Assembly: GCA_965218555.1 (NCBI GenBank)
Contig: OZ244625.1
Location: 3,100,001-3,164,000, forward strand
Direction: 5' to 3'
DNA length: 64,000 nucleotides
Source: JAPPLB01 sp965218555
Lineage (GTDB): Bacteria; Acidobacteriota; Terriglobia; Bryobacterales; UBA6623
Shown here: piece after piece, positions 25,156 through 34,144 of the stretch
How the letters are laid out: each line of letters begins with the position of its first letter
Numbering within the stretch: the stretch's first letter is position 1
The notes under the pieces: generated by a model
The model's input: the letters and a program-made list of their open reading frames with translations, nothing else
The model's database searches: none
Told to the model about the DNA's origin: nothing
Program-made: the position numbers and the translations under genes

Positions 25156-26313
25156 TCAGCTCGCGAGGGCGACGACCTTCTCGGCGGCTTCTTTCATGTT
25201 CTGGGCGATGGTGAAGTTCATGCCGGAGTCTTCGAGGATCCTCTTGCCCTCGTTCACTTTCGTTCCTTCGAGACGCAAGACGATCGGGACCTCAATGTCA
25301 AGTTCCCTGGCCGCGGCGACTACGCCCGCGGCGAGAACGTCAACACGCAGGATGCCGCCGAAGATGTTGATCAGGATCGCCTTGACGTTCGTGTCCGACA
25401 GGATGATGCGGAAGCCGTTCTTGATCTGCTCGGCGTTGGCGCCTCCGCCGACGTCCAGGAAATTGGCGGGTCGGCCGCCGGCGTGTTGGATGATGTCCAT
25501 CGTGGCCATCGCCAGGCCCGCGCCGTTGACCATACAGCCGACATTGCCGTCGAGCTTGATGTAGTTGAGGCTGAAGTTCGAAGCGTCGGTCTCGAGGGGG
25601 TCTTCTTCATCGAGGTCGCGCAATTCGGTCAGGTCGGCGTGACGAAACAGGCCGTTGTCGTCGAAATCCATCTTGGCGTCGAGCGCCACGGCCCGCTCGT
25701 CCTTGGTGATGACGAAAGGGTTGATCTCCAGTAGATTGGCGTCGGTGGCTTGGTACGCTTTGGCGAGCGCGAGCATCGCGTTGACGATGCCTTTTACGGC
25801 TTCGCCTTCCAGTCCCATGCCGAACGCCAGGCGCCGAGCCTGGTGGGGCATCAGGCCGATACCGGGCTCAATGGTTTCTCTGAGGATGAGCTGGGGCGTC
25901 TTGGCGGCGACTTCCTCGATGTCCATGCCGCCCTCGGACGAAGCCATGAGTACGGGCCTCTCGAGCTTGCGGTCGAGGACGATGCCGAGGTAGAGCTCGC
26001 GGTCGATCGGGAGCGTCTCTTCGACGAGCACGCGCTTGACGAGTCGCCCTTCCGGGCCGGTCTGATGGGTGACGAGGGTCATCCCGATGATTTGTTCGGC
26101 AAGTCGGGCGGCCTGGTCGGGATTGTCGGCCAGCTTGACGCCTCCACCCTTGCCTCGGCCGCCGGCGTGGATCTGCGCCTTGACGACAACACGGCCGCCG
26201 AGCTTCTCGGCAACCTGCCGAGCCGCGTCGGGGGTGAAGGCGACTTCGCCCCGCGGTACCGGTACGTTGTACCGGCTCAGGACGCCCTTTGCCTGATACT
26301 CGTGGATTTTCAT
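25156..26313 (-). CDS. sucC: Succinate-CoA ligase, beta subunit (ADP-forming)
   Basis: 385 residues from the ATG at 26313, giving the canonical start MKIHEYQAKGVL; an upstream extension in frame is not conserved-looking. ATP-grasp features follow: VVVKAQIHAGGRGKGGGVK, LEINPFV, DAKMDFDDN, GCMVNGAGLAM and FLDVGGGAN, then ILINIFGGILR. It binds nucleotide and succinate and pairs with SucD. It diverges from trpD with an 89-bp gap that should hold both promoters. Confidence 0.96.
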   Translation of the reverse strand: MKIHEYQAKGVLSRYNVPVPRGEVAFTPDAARQVAEKLGGRVVVKAQIHAGGRGKGGGVKLADNPDQAARLAEQIIGMTLVTHQTGPEGRLVKRVLVEETLPIDRELYLGIVLDRKLERPVLMASSEGGMDIEEVAAKTPQLILRETIEPGIGLMPHQARRLAFGMGLEGEAVKGIVNAMLALAKAYQATDANLLEINPFVITKDERAVALDAKMDFDDNGLFRHADLTELRDLDEEDPLETDASNFSLNYIKLDGNVGCMVNGAGLAMATMDIIQHAGGRPANFLDVGGGANAEQIKNGFRIILSDTNVKAILINIFGGILRVDVLAAGVVAAARELDIEVPIVLRLEGTKVNEGKRILEDSGMNFTIAQNMKEAAEKVVALAS

Positions 26314-26402
26314 GCAGTCGATCGACGCGTGATAGGATCTGGGAAAAGACAGGAAGGCCGAAGGTTTTTCATCATAAAAGATCGATTCAAAGGAGCGCAA
26401 AC

Positions 26403-27428
26403 GTGATGGTCGGCGTGCGTGAAGCGCTGCACAAAGTGGTGCGGCGAGAGGACCTGACGGAGACCGAGGCGGCCGCGGTGATGGGCGAGATCCTGGCCGG
26501 GCAGTCGTCGCCGGCGTTGATCGGATCACTGCTGACGGCGTTGGTGATCAAGGGCGAGACGACGGATGAGATCGTTGGGTTTGCCCGGGCCATGCGGTCG
26601 GCCGCCCTGGCGATCCCGTGTAAGACGCCGAGGTCGTCGCTCGTGGACACCTGCGGGACGGGCGGCGACGGGGCGCGGACGTTCAACATCTCAACGGTGA
26701 GCGCCTTTGTCGTGGCCGGCGCCGGAGTATCCGTCGCGAAGCACGGCAATCGCTCCATCTCCAGCCGCTGCGGCAGCGCGGATGTGCTCGAGGCCGCCGG
26801 CGTCAACGTGGCCCTGACTCCGGAGCGGATGGCGCGCTCGATCGACGAGGTGGGCATCGGATTCCTGTTCGCCCCGACGATCCACACGGCGATGAAGCAT
26901 GCGGGGCCGGTTCGCGCGGAGCTCAAGATGCGGACGGTGTTCAATCTGCTCGGGCCGCTGACGAATCCTGCCGGCGCGGAAGCGCAGGTGGTGGGAGTGT
27001 TCGATGGCTCGCGCGTTCCGCAGATCGCCGAATCGCTCGCCCGGCTGGGAGTCTCCCGGGCCTTCGTCGTTCACGGAAGAGACGGGCTGGACGAGATTAC
27101 GACCACGGGCCGCACACAGCTGGCCGAGGTGTGCGGCGGAGAGGTCAACGAGTGCGAAGTCGGCCCCGAGGAGTTCGGTCTGCAGTTGGCGTCGAATCAA
27201 GATCTGGCCGGTGGGGATCGGGACGAGAACGCGGCGATCCTCAAGGCGATTCTGGCTGGCAGCCGCGGTCCGCAGCGGGATATCGTTCTGGCAAACGCCG
27301 CGGCGGCTCTGGTAGCCTCCGGGGCGGCCGCCGGCTTCGCCCAGGGCACCCGTCTGGCGGCCGAGTCGATCGACAGCGGCAAGGCTCGCGGCAAGCTGGA
27401 CGAACTGGTTCGCTTCACGAATCAGTAG
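26403..27428 (+). CDS. trpD: Anthranilate phosphoribosyltransferase
   Basis: 341 residues from a GTG start at 26403, seven bases after AGGAG; an ATG follows immediately at 26406 and could be used instead. Family motifs are DTCGTGGDGARTFN (PRPP-binding glycine-rich loop), SVAKHGNRSISSRCGSADV in the active site, GFLFAPTIHTAMKHAGPVR and RTVFNLLGPLTNPA. It transfers phosphoribose to anthranilate in tryptophan synthesis. No other trp gene is in the window, so the pathway is dispersed here. Confidence 0.95.
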   Translation: MMVGVREALHKVVRREDLTETEAAAVMGEILAGQSSPALIGSLLTALVIKGETTDEIVGFARAMRSAALAIPCKTPRSSLVDTCGTGGDGARTFNISTVSAFVVAGAGVSVAKHGNRSISSRCGSADVLEAAGVNVALTPERMARSIDEVGIGFLFAPTIHTAMKHAGPVRAELKMRTVFNLLGPLTNPAGAEAQVVGVFDGSRVPQIAESLARLGVSRAFVVHGRDGLDEITTTGRTQLAEVCGGEVNECEVGPEEFGLQLASNQDLAGGDRDENAAILKAILAGSRGPQRDIVLANAAAALVASGAAAGFAQGTRLAAESIDSGKARGKLDELVRFTNQ

Positions 27429-27484
27429 TCGGTTTAACTCGGGCCGCCTGTCGCGGCTGGAGGAGTCCCTCGCAGGGTACCGGG

Positions 27485-27859
27485 CTAGCCGGCAACGCCG
27501 CCGAGAATTTTCGGCAGGCCGCTCGAGAAAGCGCCGCGCGTGAGGACCGCATCGCAGCCGGCTTGCCGGGCTCCTTCAATCAAGTCGCTGCATTCGTGGT
27601 TCACGAAGGCGGTGATCGGGACTTCCGCCAGGTCAGGGTTCCCCTTCAGATCGCGGATGAGCGCCACCGGGTCGAGGGGCTTGAGATTCAAGTCGAGAAT
27701 GATGAGCCGGGGTGTTGGCGCGGCTTTCCGTAGCAGCGCCTCCGGCGAGCCGGCGAAGCCGACCGAAATACCGAGGCGCCGGGCTGTTTCGGAAATCTTT
27801 GACGTGAATAGAAGGTCGGATACGCCTGCGATCACCTGTGGGGCCGTGTTGTCGGGCAT
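27485..27859 (-). CDS. Degenerate response-regulator receiver-like protein
   Basis: 124 residues, a single domain with no output module. LIILDLNLKPLDP holds Asp56 at the usual phospho-acceptor position. The N-terminal acidic pair that binds Mg is reduced (VIAGVSDLL), and the conserved Lys near the C-terminus is replaced (VLTRGAF). It may therefore be a pseudo-receiver that works by protein contact. It is convergent with trpD and has no histidine kinase neighbour. Confidence 0.7.
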   Translation of the reverse strand: MPDNTAPQVIAGVSDLLFTSKISETARRLGISVGFAGSPEALLRKAAPTPRLIILDLNLKPLDPVALIRDLKGNPDLAEVPITAFVNHECSDLIEGARQAGCDAVLTRGAFSSGLPKILGGVAG

Positions 27860-27990
27860 GAAAAAGAGTCAATGAAGAGCTCGCGAACGGGCTTTGGGAT
27901 GTTCGTGATGGGTCTGCTACATTAGCAGAAGCACCCTATTCCCGAGGGCCGATGGGCCCGAAACCACTTACTTCTCCGCGTATTGATTCT

Positions 27991-28028
27991 AGCCTGCCTT
28001 TCTCCCCACGTGGTGAGAAAGGCAGGCT
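27991..28028. repeat. Dispersed palindromic element, family 1, copy C (38-nt minimal form)
   Basis: AGCCTGCCTTTCTC at 27991-28004 faces GAGAAAGGCAGGCT at 28015-28028, perfect inverted copies with CCCACGTGGT between them. These are the two ends of the full element with the interior gone. It could form a long hairpin upstream of the mqnD-like gene. Confidence 0.85.
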
Positions 28029-28076
28029 GGCAGCGGTGGGAGACGCCCCGGAGGCGTCGGCGTTCCGTACAACGAC

Positions 28077-28919
28077 ATGCATCCTCCCCTGAAGAAAGTA
28101 ACGGTGGCGCACAGTCCCGATGCGGACGACGCCTTCATGTTTTACGGCTTGGCAACAGAAAAAGTTCGGTCCTCGTCGATTCAATTCGAGCATCAACTCA
28201 GCGACATCCAGACGTTGAACGACGCAGCGAAGCAGGGCCGCTACGAAATGACAGCCATCTCTTATCACGCCTATCCGTACGTCGCGGACAAGTACGTCCT
28301 GACGGCCCCCGGGTCGAGCGTGGGGGATGGGTACGGACCACTGGTCGTTGCCAAGCGAGCACTGTCCACCGCAGAGATCAAAGGTAAGAAAATCGCTGTT
28401 CCCGGCCTTCAGACCACCGCCTACCTGGCCCTGAGTCTCTTGCAGCCTGATTTCGAGCCCGTCGTCGTCCCCTTCGATCAAATCCTCGAAAGCGTTCATG
28501 AGGGTGCCGTTGACGCGGGGCTCATCATCCACGAGGGGCAGTTGATGTACGACTGGAGCGGGCTCCATCGGGTTGTGGATTTGGGCGTCTGGTGGAAGGA
28601 AGAACACGATCTGCCGTTGCCGCTTGGCGCCAACGCCATTCTTCGCAGACTTTCCGCGGAAGTCCAAACGGAATGCGTCGCCTGCCTGCGCTCGAGTATT
28701 CTTTACGCCTTACAGCACCGGGAAGAGGCTTTGAGCTACGCCATGGAGTTCTCACGGGGGCTGGACCAAGCCACAGCGGATCTCTTCGTGGGAATGTACG
28801 TAAACCACTACACGACCGACATGGCGCCCGAAGTCATGGAAGCGGCGCGGAAACTGCTTGAGATGGGTTTCGAGGCCGGCTTGGTGTCGAAGAGGGTGGA
28901 ACTAGAGTACGTACAATAA
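28077..28919 (+). CDS. mqnD: MqnA/MqnD family protein, likely 1,4-dihydroxy-6-naphthoate synthase (futalosine pathway)
   Basis: 280 residues, matching MqnD length. VAHSPDADDAFMFYGL is the variant of the family's N-terminal SPCPND-type motif, and IIHEGQLMY holds the conserved His proposed as the catalytic base in MqnD. ISYHAYPYV and GDGYGPLVVAK line the ligand cleft in this periplasmic-binding-protein fold. MqnD converts cyclic de-hypoxanthine futalosine to 1,4-dihydroxy-6-naphthoate for menaquinone. No other mqn gene is adjacent, and the unusual first motif leaves open a paralogue with another ligand. Confidence 0.75.
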   Translation: MHPPLKKVTVAHSPDADDAFMFYGLATEKVRSSSIQFEHQLSDIQTLNDAAKQGRYEMTAISYHAYPYVADKYVLTAPGSSVGDGYGPLVVAKRALSTAEIKGKKIAVPGLQTTAYLALSLLQPDFEPVVVPFDQILESVHEGAVDAGLIIHEGQLMYDWSGLHRVVDLGVWWKEEHDLPLPLGANAILRRLSAEVQTECVACLRSSILYALQHREEALSYAMEFSRGLDQATADLFVGMYVNHYTTDMAPEVMEAARKLLEMGFEAGLVSKRVELEYVQ

Positions 28920-28987
28920 AGAACCGAGTTAGCTCCACTGCGGGACTCTGATTCATCCGGCCCCGCGAACCAGGAGGATTCCGGCTC

Positions 28988-30295
28988 ATGATGCGACCCG
29001 GGTTGTTCCACCGCCGTGCCCCCTTCGTCTTGATCCCATTCGTTACCTTCGCCCTCTCTGCGCAGGTTGAGTTGCTCAACGACCCCGATCCGAAACGACG
29101 CGCCGCCACTGCGAAAAAGGTGGGCAAGGAAGGGACCTCGGAGGACATCCCCGCCCTCGCCGAGTTGCTCGACGACCCGGTCACGGACGTGCGGGCCGAG
29201 GTGGTTGGGGCGATCTTGCGCCTCGACACCCGACACAGTCTCGAGCCCCTGATGCGGGCGACACGCGACGCCACGCCTGCAATCCAGGTGATGGCGGTGG
29301 ACGGTTTGGTCAACTTCTACTATCCCGGGTATGTGAAGACCGGCTGGAGCTCTGCTCTGAAGTCGTTCGGATCCGACATCAAGGGTCGCTTCGCGGAGCC
29401 GGAGTCGAAGGTCGTTGACGCCTATGTGCAGACCCAAGTGTCACGAGACGTCGTTCGGGCCATCAGCCGGTTGATTACCGGCGGCACGAGCATCGAGTCG
29501 CGAGCGAACGCGGCGCGGGCCGTTGGAGTGCTGCAAAGCAAGGAGGGCATGTCTCAACTCATCGAAGGCTTGCGGGCAAAAGACAAGATCATCGTTGTCG
29601 AGTGCGTTCGAACGATCCGTAAGATCGGCGATACCCAGGTGGGTCCCGAACTGGTCTTTCTCCTCCGCGATCTCGACGAGGATGTGCAATACGAGACGGC
29701 GCGTGCGATGGGGCAACTGCAGGCGCAAGAAGCGACGCCGGAGTTGATCTACTTGCTCAATAGAAGTCCCCGGAAGAGAATCCGCAGAGAGGCCCTGATC
29801 GCCATTGCGAAGATGCGCGACCCGGAACAGCGTCCGCTGTTTCAGACCTACCTGCGGGACAAGGATAAGCAGCTCCGCGCGGCCGCGGCCGAAGGCCTCG
29901 GAAGGCTGGGTAATCGGGGCGACTTGCCGTCGATACTCGATGCCTTCGCCAGGGAAAAGAGCGAGTCGGCGCGTTTGTCTTTGGCCTTCGCCGCAGCAGG
30001 CCTGGGCGATATGAGTTTCCTGACGTATCTCTACGACGGTCTGAACTCGAGTTTTCACCGACTCGAGGCGCGGCCCTTCCTGATTGAATTGTCACGCGAC
30101 CGGGATATCCTGCAGCAGCTCTACAAACCGCTCGCCACAGGCTCCAACGATCAGAAGAAACATGTCGCCTACATTGTCGCCATCAACGGAAACAAAGAGA
30201 GCATGCCGCACCTCGAAAAGCTGACCCATGATCCGGATACTGCCGTGGCGCAAGAAGCCATGCTCGCGCTCAAGAACCTGCAGGCGCGGCTATGA
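28988..30295 (+). CDS. Exported HEAT-repeat protein
   Basis: 435 residues with AGGAGG 11 bases before the first ATG; a second ATG follows at once. The N-terminus is a probable signal peptide (FVLIPFVTFALSAQ). The rest is made of about ten helical HEAT/PBS-lyase-type units such as IPALAELLDDPVTDVRAEV, VGPELVFLLRDLDEDVQYE and ALIAIAKMRDPEQR, each ~31 residues. Such proteins are scaffolds; no enzymatic site is visible. It starts 68 bp after the mqnD-like gene and converges on a small gene at 30320. Confidence 0.85.
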   Translation: MMRPGLFHRRAPFVLIPFVTFALSAQVELLNDPDPKRRAATAKKVGKEGTSEDIPALAELLDDPVTDVRAEVVGAILRLDTRHSLEPLMRATRDATPAIQVMAVDGLVNFYYPGYVKTGWSSALKSFGSDIKGRFAEPESKVVDAYVQTQVSRDVVRAISRLITGGTSIESRANAARAVGVLQSKEGMSQLIEGLRAKDKIIVVECVRTIRKIGDTQVGPELVFLLRDLDEDVQYETARAMGQLQAQEATPELIYLLNRSPRKRIRREALIAIAKMRDPEQRPLFQTYLRDKDKQLRAAAAEGLGRLGNRGDLPSILDAFAREKSESARLSLAFAAAGLGDMSFLTYLYDGLNSSFHRLEARPFLIELSRDRDILQQLYKPLATGSNDQKKHVAYIVAINGNKESMPHLEKLTHDPDTAVAQEAMLALKNLQARL

Positions 30296-30319
30296 AGCTG
30301 CTGTTCAGGGATGGAGCGG

Positions 30320-30526
30320 CTAGCGCTTCCGTTGCTTTTGCTGACCGACGCGGATCTTGCTCTGTACCGCTTTCGTCTCTTCCCACGATTTCCAATCGAA
30401 GCGGTTTGCGGCGTCTTTCAGATAGGCCTTGACATCGGCGTTCTTGGGAAGCACAGCGACGACGGTTGCATAGTCGGCCCCGTTCGGATTCTTGATCCGG
30501 TATCGTTTTGTGTTCGGAACCGCCAT
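30320..30526 (-). CDS. Small hypothetical protein, 68 residues
   Basis: MAVPNTKRYRIKNPNGADYA opens a short, basic, soluble protein ending KIRVGQQKQRKR. The ATG at 30526 is chosen because the upstream in-frame extension has no coding character and GGA lies five bases before it. The lysine/arginine-rich tail suggests nucleic-acid or ribosome contact, but I do not recognise the family. It is convergent with the HEAT-repeat gene. Confidence 0.55.
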   Translation of the reverse strand: MAVPNTKRYRIKNPNGADYATVVAVLPKNADVKAYLKDAANRFDWKSWEETKAVQSKIRVGQQKQRKR

Positions 30527-30755
30527 GAGATTCCACTTTAACACAGGGGTTGTCGTGAAGACGTCACCGGGGAAACCGGGGCTTCCTGTTGAGGCCAGGA
30601 GCGGCCGCGAAAGGCAGGCATATCGAACAGGCACGATAGCGGGCTCGCCGCCCACTCGGCCGGACGGCGCCAAACGGGCCTTCATCCGCAAACGCGGTCC
30701 CGCGTTGACCCTGCGGTAGCGCCGGCTGTCGCTCGGAGCCGGACCATGCGTTACA

Positions 30756-32060
30756 ATGCCTACCGCTGTGCCGGCCGACATGCAGTCATCAAGCGGCGTG
30801 AAGAACCTTCGCTGGTGGATCTGCACGCTGCTTTTTCTGGCGACCCTGATCAACTATCTCGATCGGCAGACGTTCGCGGTCGCCACGCCGGCCATCGTAG
30901 AAGAATTCCAACTGTCGAACGATGACGTAGCGAACATCAATATCGCTTTCACCAGCGCCTATATGATCGGCCAGCTCGTGACCGGGCGCTTCATGGATGT
31001 CTTGGGCACGCGCGCGGGATTCCTGATCATCATGCTGTTCTGGTCGGTGTCGGGCATTCTTTGTTCGACGGCTCGCGGAATTGTCAGTCTCAGCATTTTC
31101 CGGTTCTTATTGGGCTGGGGTGAGGCCGGGAACTGGCCCGCGTCGGTGAAGGCGGTTTCGGAGTGGTTCCCGACCCGCCAGCGGGGCTTGGGCGTTGCGT
31201 ATTTCTCTGGCGGCGGATCAGGACTCGGCGCCATGATCGCGCCGGTAGTTATCGCTCAGTTGATCCTCTGGACCGACTGGCGTTGGATGTTCGTGATCGT
31301 CGGCGCCACCGGTTTTCTGTGGGCGCCGCTATGGCTGTGGTTCTATCGCTCCCCGGAGAAACACTGGCTCATGCGGACGGATGAGCTTGACGAACTCCGC
31401 AAAGAGCAGTCGCGGCAGTCGCAAAGCCCGCAGAAACAAGGGATCCTGGCCGGCTGGCGAACCGTGTTGCGCTACCGGCAAGTCTGGGGCGTCGCGTTCG
31501 TGCGTTTCTTTTCCGACACGATTCTGTGGTTCTATCTGGCCTGGCTGCCGAAATATTTCGTGGATGAACGTGGCTATCAAATGGAAGGCATCCGCGACCG
31601 TCTATGGATGGTCTTCCTGCCGGCCATCTTTGCCAGTTTCCTCGGCGGCGGGATCTCGGGGCGGCTGATCGAGCGTGGCTGGAGCGTGAACCGCGCTCGG
31701 AAAACCGTAATGCTCGTTACCGGCCTGATGATGATGTCGAGCATTGGTGTGGGGCTCGTCGAGTCGGACGTGACAGCGCTGCTGTTGTCGAGCATCGCGC
31801 TGCTTTCGTTCTATGCCTATTCGACCAACACCTTGACTCTACCGGCGGACCTCGTTTCTCCCCGGCTCGTTGCGTCGGTGTCGGGATTCTCGGGCATGGG
31901 CGCCGGACTGGGCAGCGTTCTGTTCACCAAACTGGTGGGCTACGTCGCGGACACGTATTCATTCACGCCGGTGTTCATATTCGTAGGCATTCTGCCGTTG
32001 CTTTCGCTGGCATCCCTGTTCTTCCTGATGGGTCCGATAGCGCGTGTTGTGCGCGATTGA
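30756..32060 (+). CDS. MFS transporter, anion:cation symporter (ExuT-like) subfamily
   Basis: 434 residues with twelve predicted membrane segments. NYLDRQTFAVATPAI in TM1 and the GxGEAGNWPAS-type motif (LLGWGEAGNWPASVKAV) in TM4 are typical of hexuronate and organic-acid transporters of the ACS family. EWFPTRQRGLGVAYF is the following loop signature. It probably imports a sugar acid or carboxylate at the inner membrane. It stands alone, with an in-frame alternative ATG at 30780. Confidence 0.9.
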   Translation: MPTAVPADMQSSSGVKNLRWWICTLLFLATLINYLDRQTFAVATPAIVEEFQLSNDDVANINIAFTSAYMIGQLVTGRFMDVLGTRAGFLIIMLFWSVSGILCSTARGIVSLSIFRFLLGWGEAGNWPASVKAVSEWFPTRQRGLGVAYFSGGGSGLGAMIAPVVIAQLILWTDWRWMFVIVGATGFLWAPLWLWFYRSPEKHWLMRTDELDELRKEQSRQSQSPQKQGILAGWRTVLRYRQVWGVAFVRFFSDTILWFYLAWLPKYFVDERGYQMEGIRDRLWMVFLPAIFASFLGGGISGRLIERGWSVNRARKTVMLVTGLMMMSSIGVGLVESDVTALLLSSIALLSFYAYSTNTLTLPADLVSPRLVASVSGFSGMGAGLGSVLFTKLVGYVADTYSFTPVFIFVGILPLLSLASLFFLMGPIARVVRD

Positions 32061-32170
32061 AAGTAAAGTGCCCGACGTGGAGGTGCTGATCCGCGAACGA
32101 GGCGCTCGTCCTTCCGCCGCCGGCTGTCGGACGTGTCGCGGACGTTCGAGATCGAACGTTCCGCCTGCGT

Positions 32171-32206
32171 CACGCTTCACCTCGCCAAGTGGTGAGAAAT
32201 GCAGGT
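32171..32206. repeat. Dispersed palindromic element, family 1, copy D (right-end fragment)
   Basis: About 31 of 36 bases match the right end of copy A, including GTGGTGAGAAATGCAGG. No left end is recognisable upstream. It ends eight bases before the MBL hydrolase start codon and contributes the AGGT that may serve as its ribosome-binding site. Confidence 0.6.
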
Positions 32207-32213
32207 CAGGTGT

Positions 32214-32999
32214 ATGAAACCGGCCTGTCTTGCGGCAATCTTCGTGTTGGCGTGGGGCGTTCTCGCCGTGCCCGCCGCGGAACCCGAGCTGGAGATCCGT
32301 GTCATCTACGACAATACCTCGGCCCGAGAGGATGTCCCGGCCGACTGGGGCTTCTCTTCAGTCGTGACATTCCGCGGGCTGCGGGCACTGTTCGATTCAG
32401 GGACGAAACCGGTGCTTTTTCTCGCGAACCTCCAACGGATGGGGATCGAGCCGTCATCCATCGAGACGGCCATGATTTCTCATCAGCACCCGGACCATCG
32501 AAATGGCGTGTATGAGCTGTATCCCTTGAATACGCGGATGAGCGTTCATTTTCTTGAAGCCTTTTACGAAAAGGCGTTCCATGAGGCGGCGGCGATCGGC
32601 ATGAAGGTGCAACGGGAAGCGCGGCCGTACGAGTTGATCCCGGGGGCGTATTCAACCGGAATGATCCCAGGCGATCCGCCGGAGCAATCGCTGGCGATCG
32701 AGACGTCCAAAGGGATCGTGCTCATCGTCGGGTGCAGCCACCCGGGCATCGTGACGATCGTCGAGAAGGTGCAGCGGCAACGCGGCGTAGACTCGGTTCG
32801 ACTCCTGTTGGGCGGCTTTCACATGTTTCAGCAGAACGAGCGTCAGGTCCGAACGCAGATCCGGCGGCTGCGTGAACTGAAGGTGGAGCGGGTCATGCCG
32901 GCGCATTGCACCGGAGATCTCGCCAAGGCGCTCTTTGCGGAAGCGTATGGGTCGAACTTCGAGCCCCTCGGCGCGGGAAAAGTCTTTCAGCTCGATTGA
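32214..32999 (+). CDS. Exported MBL-fold metallo-hydrolase
   Basis: 261 residues from the ATG at 32214, which starts a signal peptide (ACLAAIFVLAWGVLAVPA); an ATG 15 bp upstream lies inside the repeat fragment. The metal motif is ISHQHPDHRNG (HxHxDH-like, with Gln in the second spacer). Later ligands sit in IVGCSHPGI, LLGGFHMF and MPAHCTG. This layout matches the group annotated as dihydropterin ribofuranosylaminobenzene phosphate synthase-like MBL proteins. It is likely periplasmic; the substrate is unknown. Confidence 0.8.
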   Translation: MKPACLAAIFVLAWGVLAVPAAEPELEIRVIYDNTSAREDVPADWGFSSVVTFRGLRALFDSGTKPVLFLANLQRMGIEPSSIETAMISHQHPDHRNGVYELYPLNTRMSVHFLEAFYEKAFHEAAAIGMKVQREARPYELIPGAYSTGMIPGDPPEQSLAIETSKGIVLIVGCSHPGIVTIVEKVQRQRGVDSVRLLLGGFHMFQQNERQVRTQIRRLRELKVERVMPAHCTGDLAKALFAEAYGSNFEPLGAGKVFQLD

Positions 33000-33164
33000 G
33001 ATGTCTGGGTGAGCGATGACGCCGCGGCGAAAAACGTTTGGCAAAGAACCTCGATGTATTCTGGAGAACCGCGCCGGTTGCCTGCCGGAGTCTGCCGAAT
33101 GAGTTTCCCGGGAACGTAGCGCAGTTCGGGGTCGTCCCAAAAGCATGTCTTGGTGGTCGGCGTG

Positions 33165-34115
33165 ATGCGTTTTACCTGGCTCAAGAGAAGGGTCCCGAGG
33201 CCCCCCGAACCCACGTTTCAGTTCCTGCGAAAGTCCGAATGGGTTCTCGTGGTTTATTTGTTGTACGTGGCCGGAGTGTCGCTGTTCATCGATATTCCGC
33301 CTCACATCAGAACTCGGGTCCTGGTCGTGAACGCGGGTGTCATCGCAGCGTACTTGGTCTTGGGGTTGTGCTTCAGCGGCCGAGCGAGCCTGGTGCTGAA
33401 TATTCTTCGCGATTGGACCCCGTTTTTTCTTGTGCCGCTGTGCTACCGCGAGATGGGATGGTTAGCTCCCGCCGAACACACCTATGAATTAGAGCGCGTA
33501 TGGATCGTATGGGACAGGTGGCTACTTCACGATGGGGGCGTACGGGACGCGATCGAAGCACTGGGGCCGGTGTTGCCTGCCTATCTGGAAATCTGCTACA
33601 CGCTCGTTTACATCCTGGCGCCGTTCACGATGTTGATGCTCTACGCGTATCTTTACCGGCGCGAGGCTTCGGATCGGTTCCTGTTCATTTATCTCTTGGG
33701 GACTCTGCTTTCCTACGCGCTGTTCCCCTACTTTCCCTCGGAGCCGCCGCGAACCGTATTTCCGCTCGATGACATGCCGCGGATCGATACTGTGTTCCGT
33801 CAGCTCAACTGGTGGATTCTGAAGGACGCCGGGATTCACACCAGCGTCTTCCCGAGCGCTCATGTATCAGCGAGCTGCTCGGTTGTCTTCGGTGCGTTTC
33901 TGATCATGAAGCGCGGCCGCTGGGTGCCTTACGCGGCGGCGGCAGTGGCGCTGGGTATTTTCTGGGCGACGATCTACGGCCGATACCACTTCGCCGTGGA
34001 TTCGGTCGCGGGCGTCGGCGTGAGCCTGGTCGCGCTGGGGGTCACCCTCCTGGTGGCGCGCCCGAGGGTGGTTGCAGACGAACGAAAGACCTCGCTGTCG
34101 GAGGCTCGGGACTGA
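33165..34115 (+). CDS. PAP2-family membrane phosphatase
   Basis: 316 residues from the ATG at 33165. It has six or more hydrophobic segments. The PAP2 signature is visible as SVFPSAHVSAS (motif 2, PSxH) and YGRYHFAVDSVAG (motif 3, with catalytic His and Asp). A clear motif 1 (KxxxxxxRP) is not seen, as in inositolphosphotransferase-like PAP2 proteins. It would dephosphorylate or transfer head groups on lipids at the membrane. It lies 165 bp after the MBL gene. Confidence 0.82.
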   Translation: MRFTWLKRRVPRPPEPTFQFLRKSEWVLVVYLLYVAGVSLFIDIPPHIRTRVLVVNAGVIAAYLVLGLCFSGRASLVLNILRDWTPFFLVPLCYREMGWLAPAEHTYELERVWIVWDRWLLHDGGVRDAIEALGPVLPAYLEICYTLVYILAPFTMLMLYAYLYRREASDRFLFIYLLGTLLSYALFPYFPSEPPRTVFPLDDMPRIDTVFRQLNWWILKDAGIHTSVFPSAHVSASCSVVFGAFLIMKRGRWVPYAAAAVALGIFWATIYGRYHFAVDSVAGVGVSLVALGVTLLVARPRVVADERKTSLSEARD

Positions 34116-34144
34116 GGAGTGCAAGCGCGCCGCAGGCGGCTGAA

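Noticed and set aside
23808..25214. 468-codon plus-strand frame
   Set aside because: It runs antisense across ndk, sucD and the end of sucC, all of which are unmistakable; it is a codon-bias artefact.
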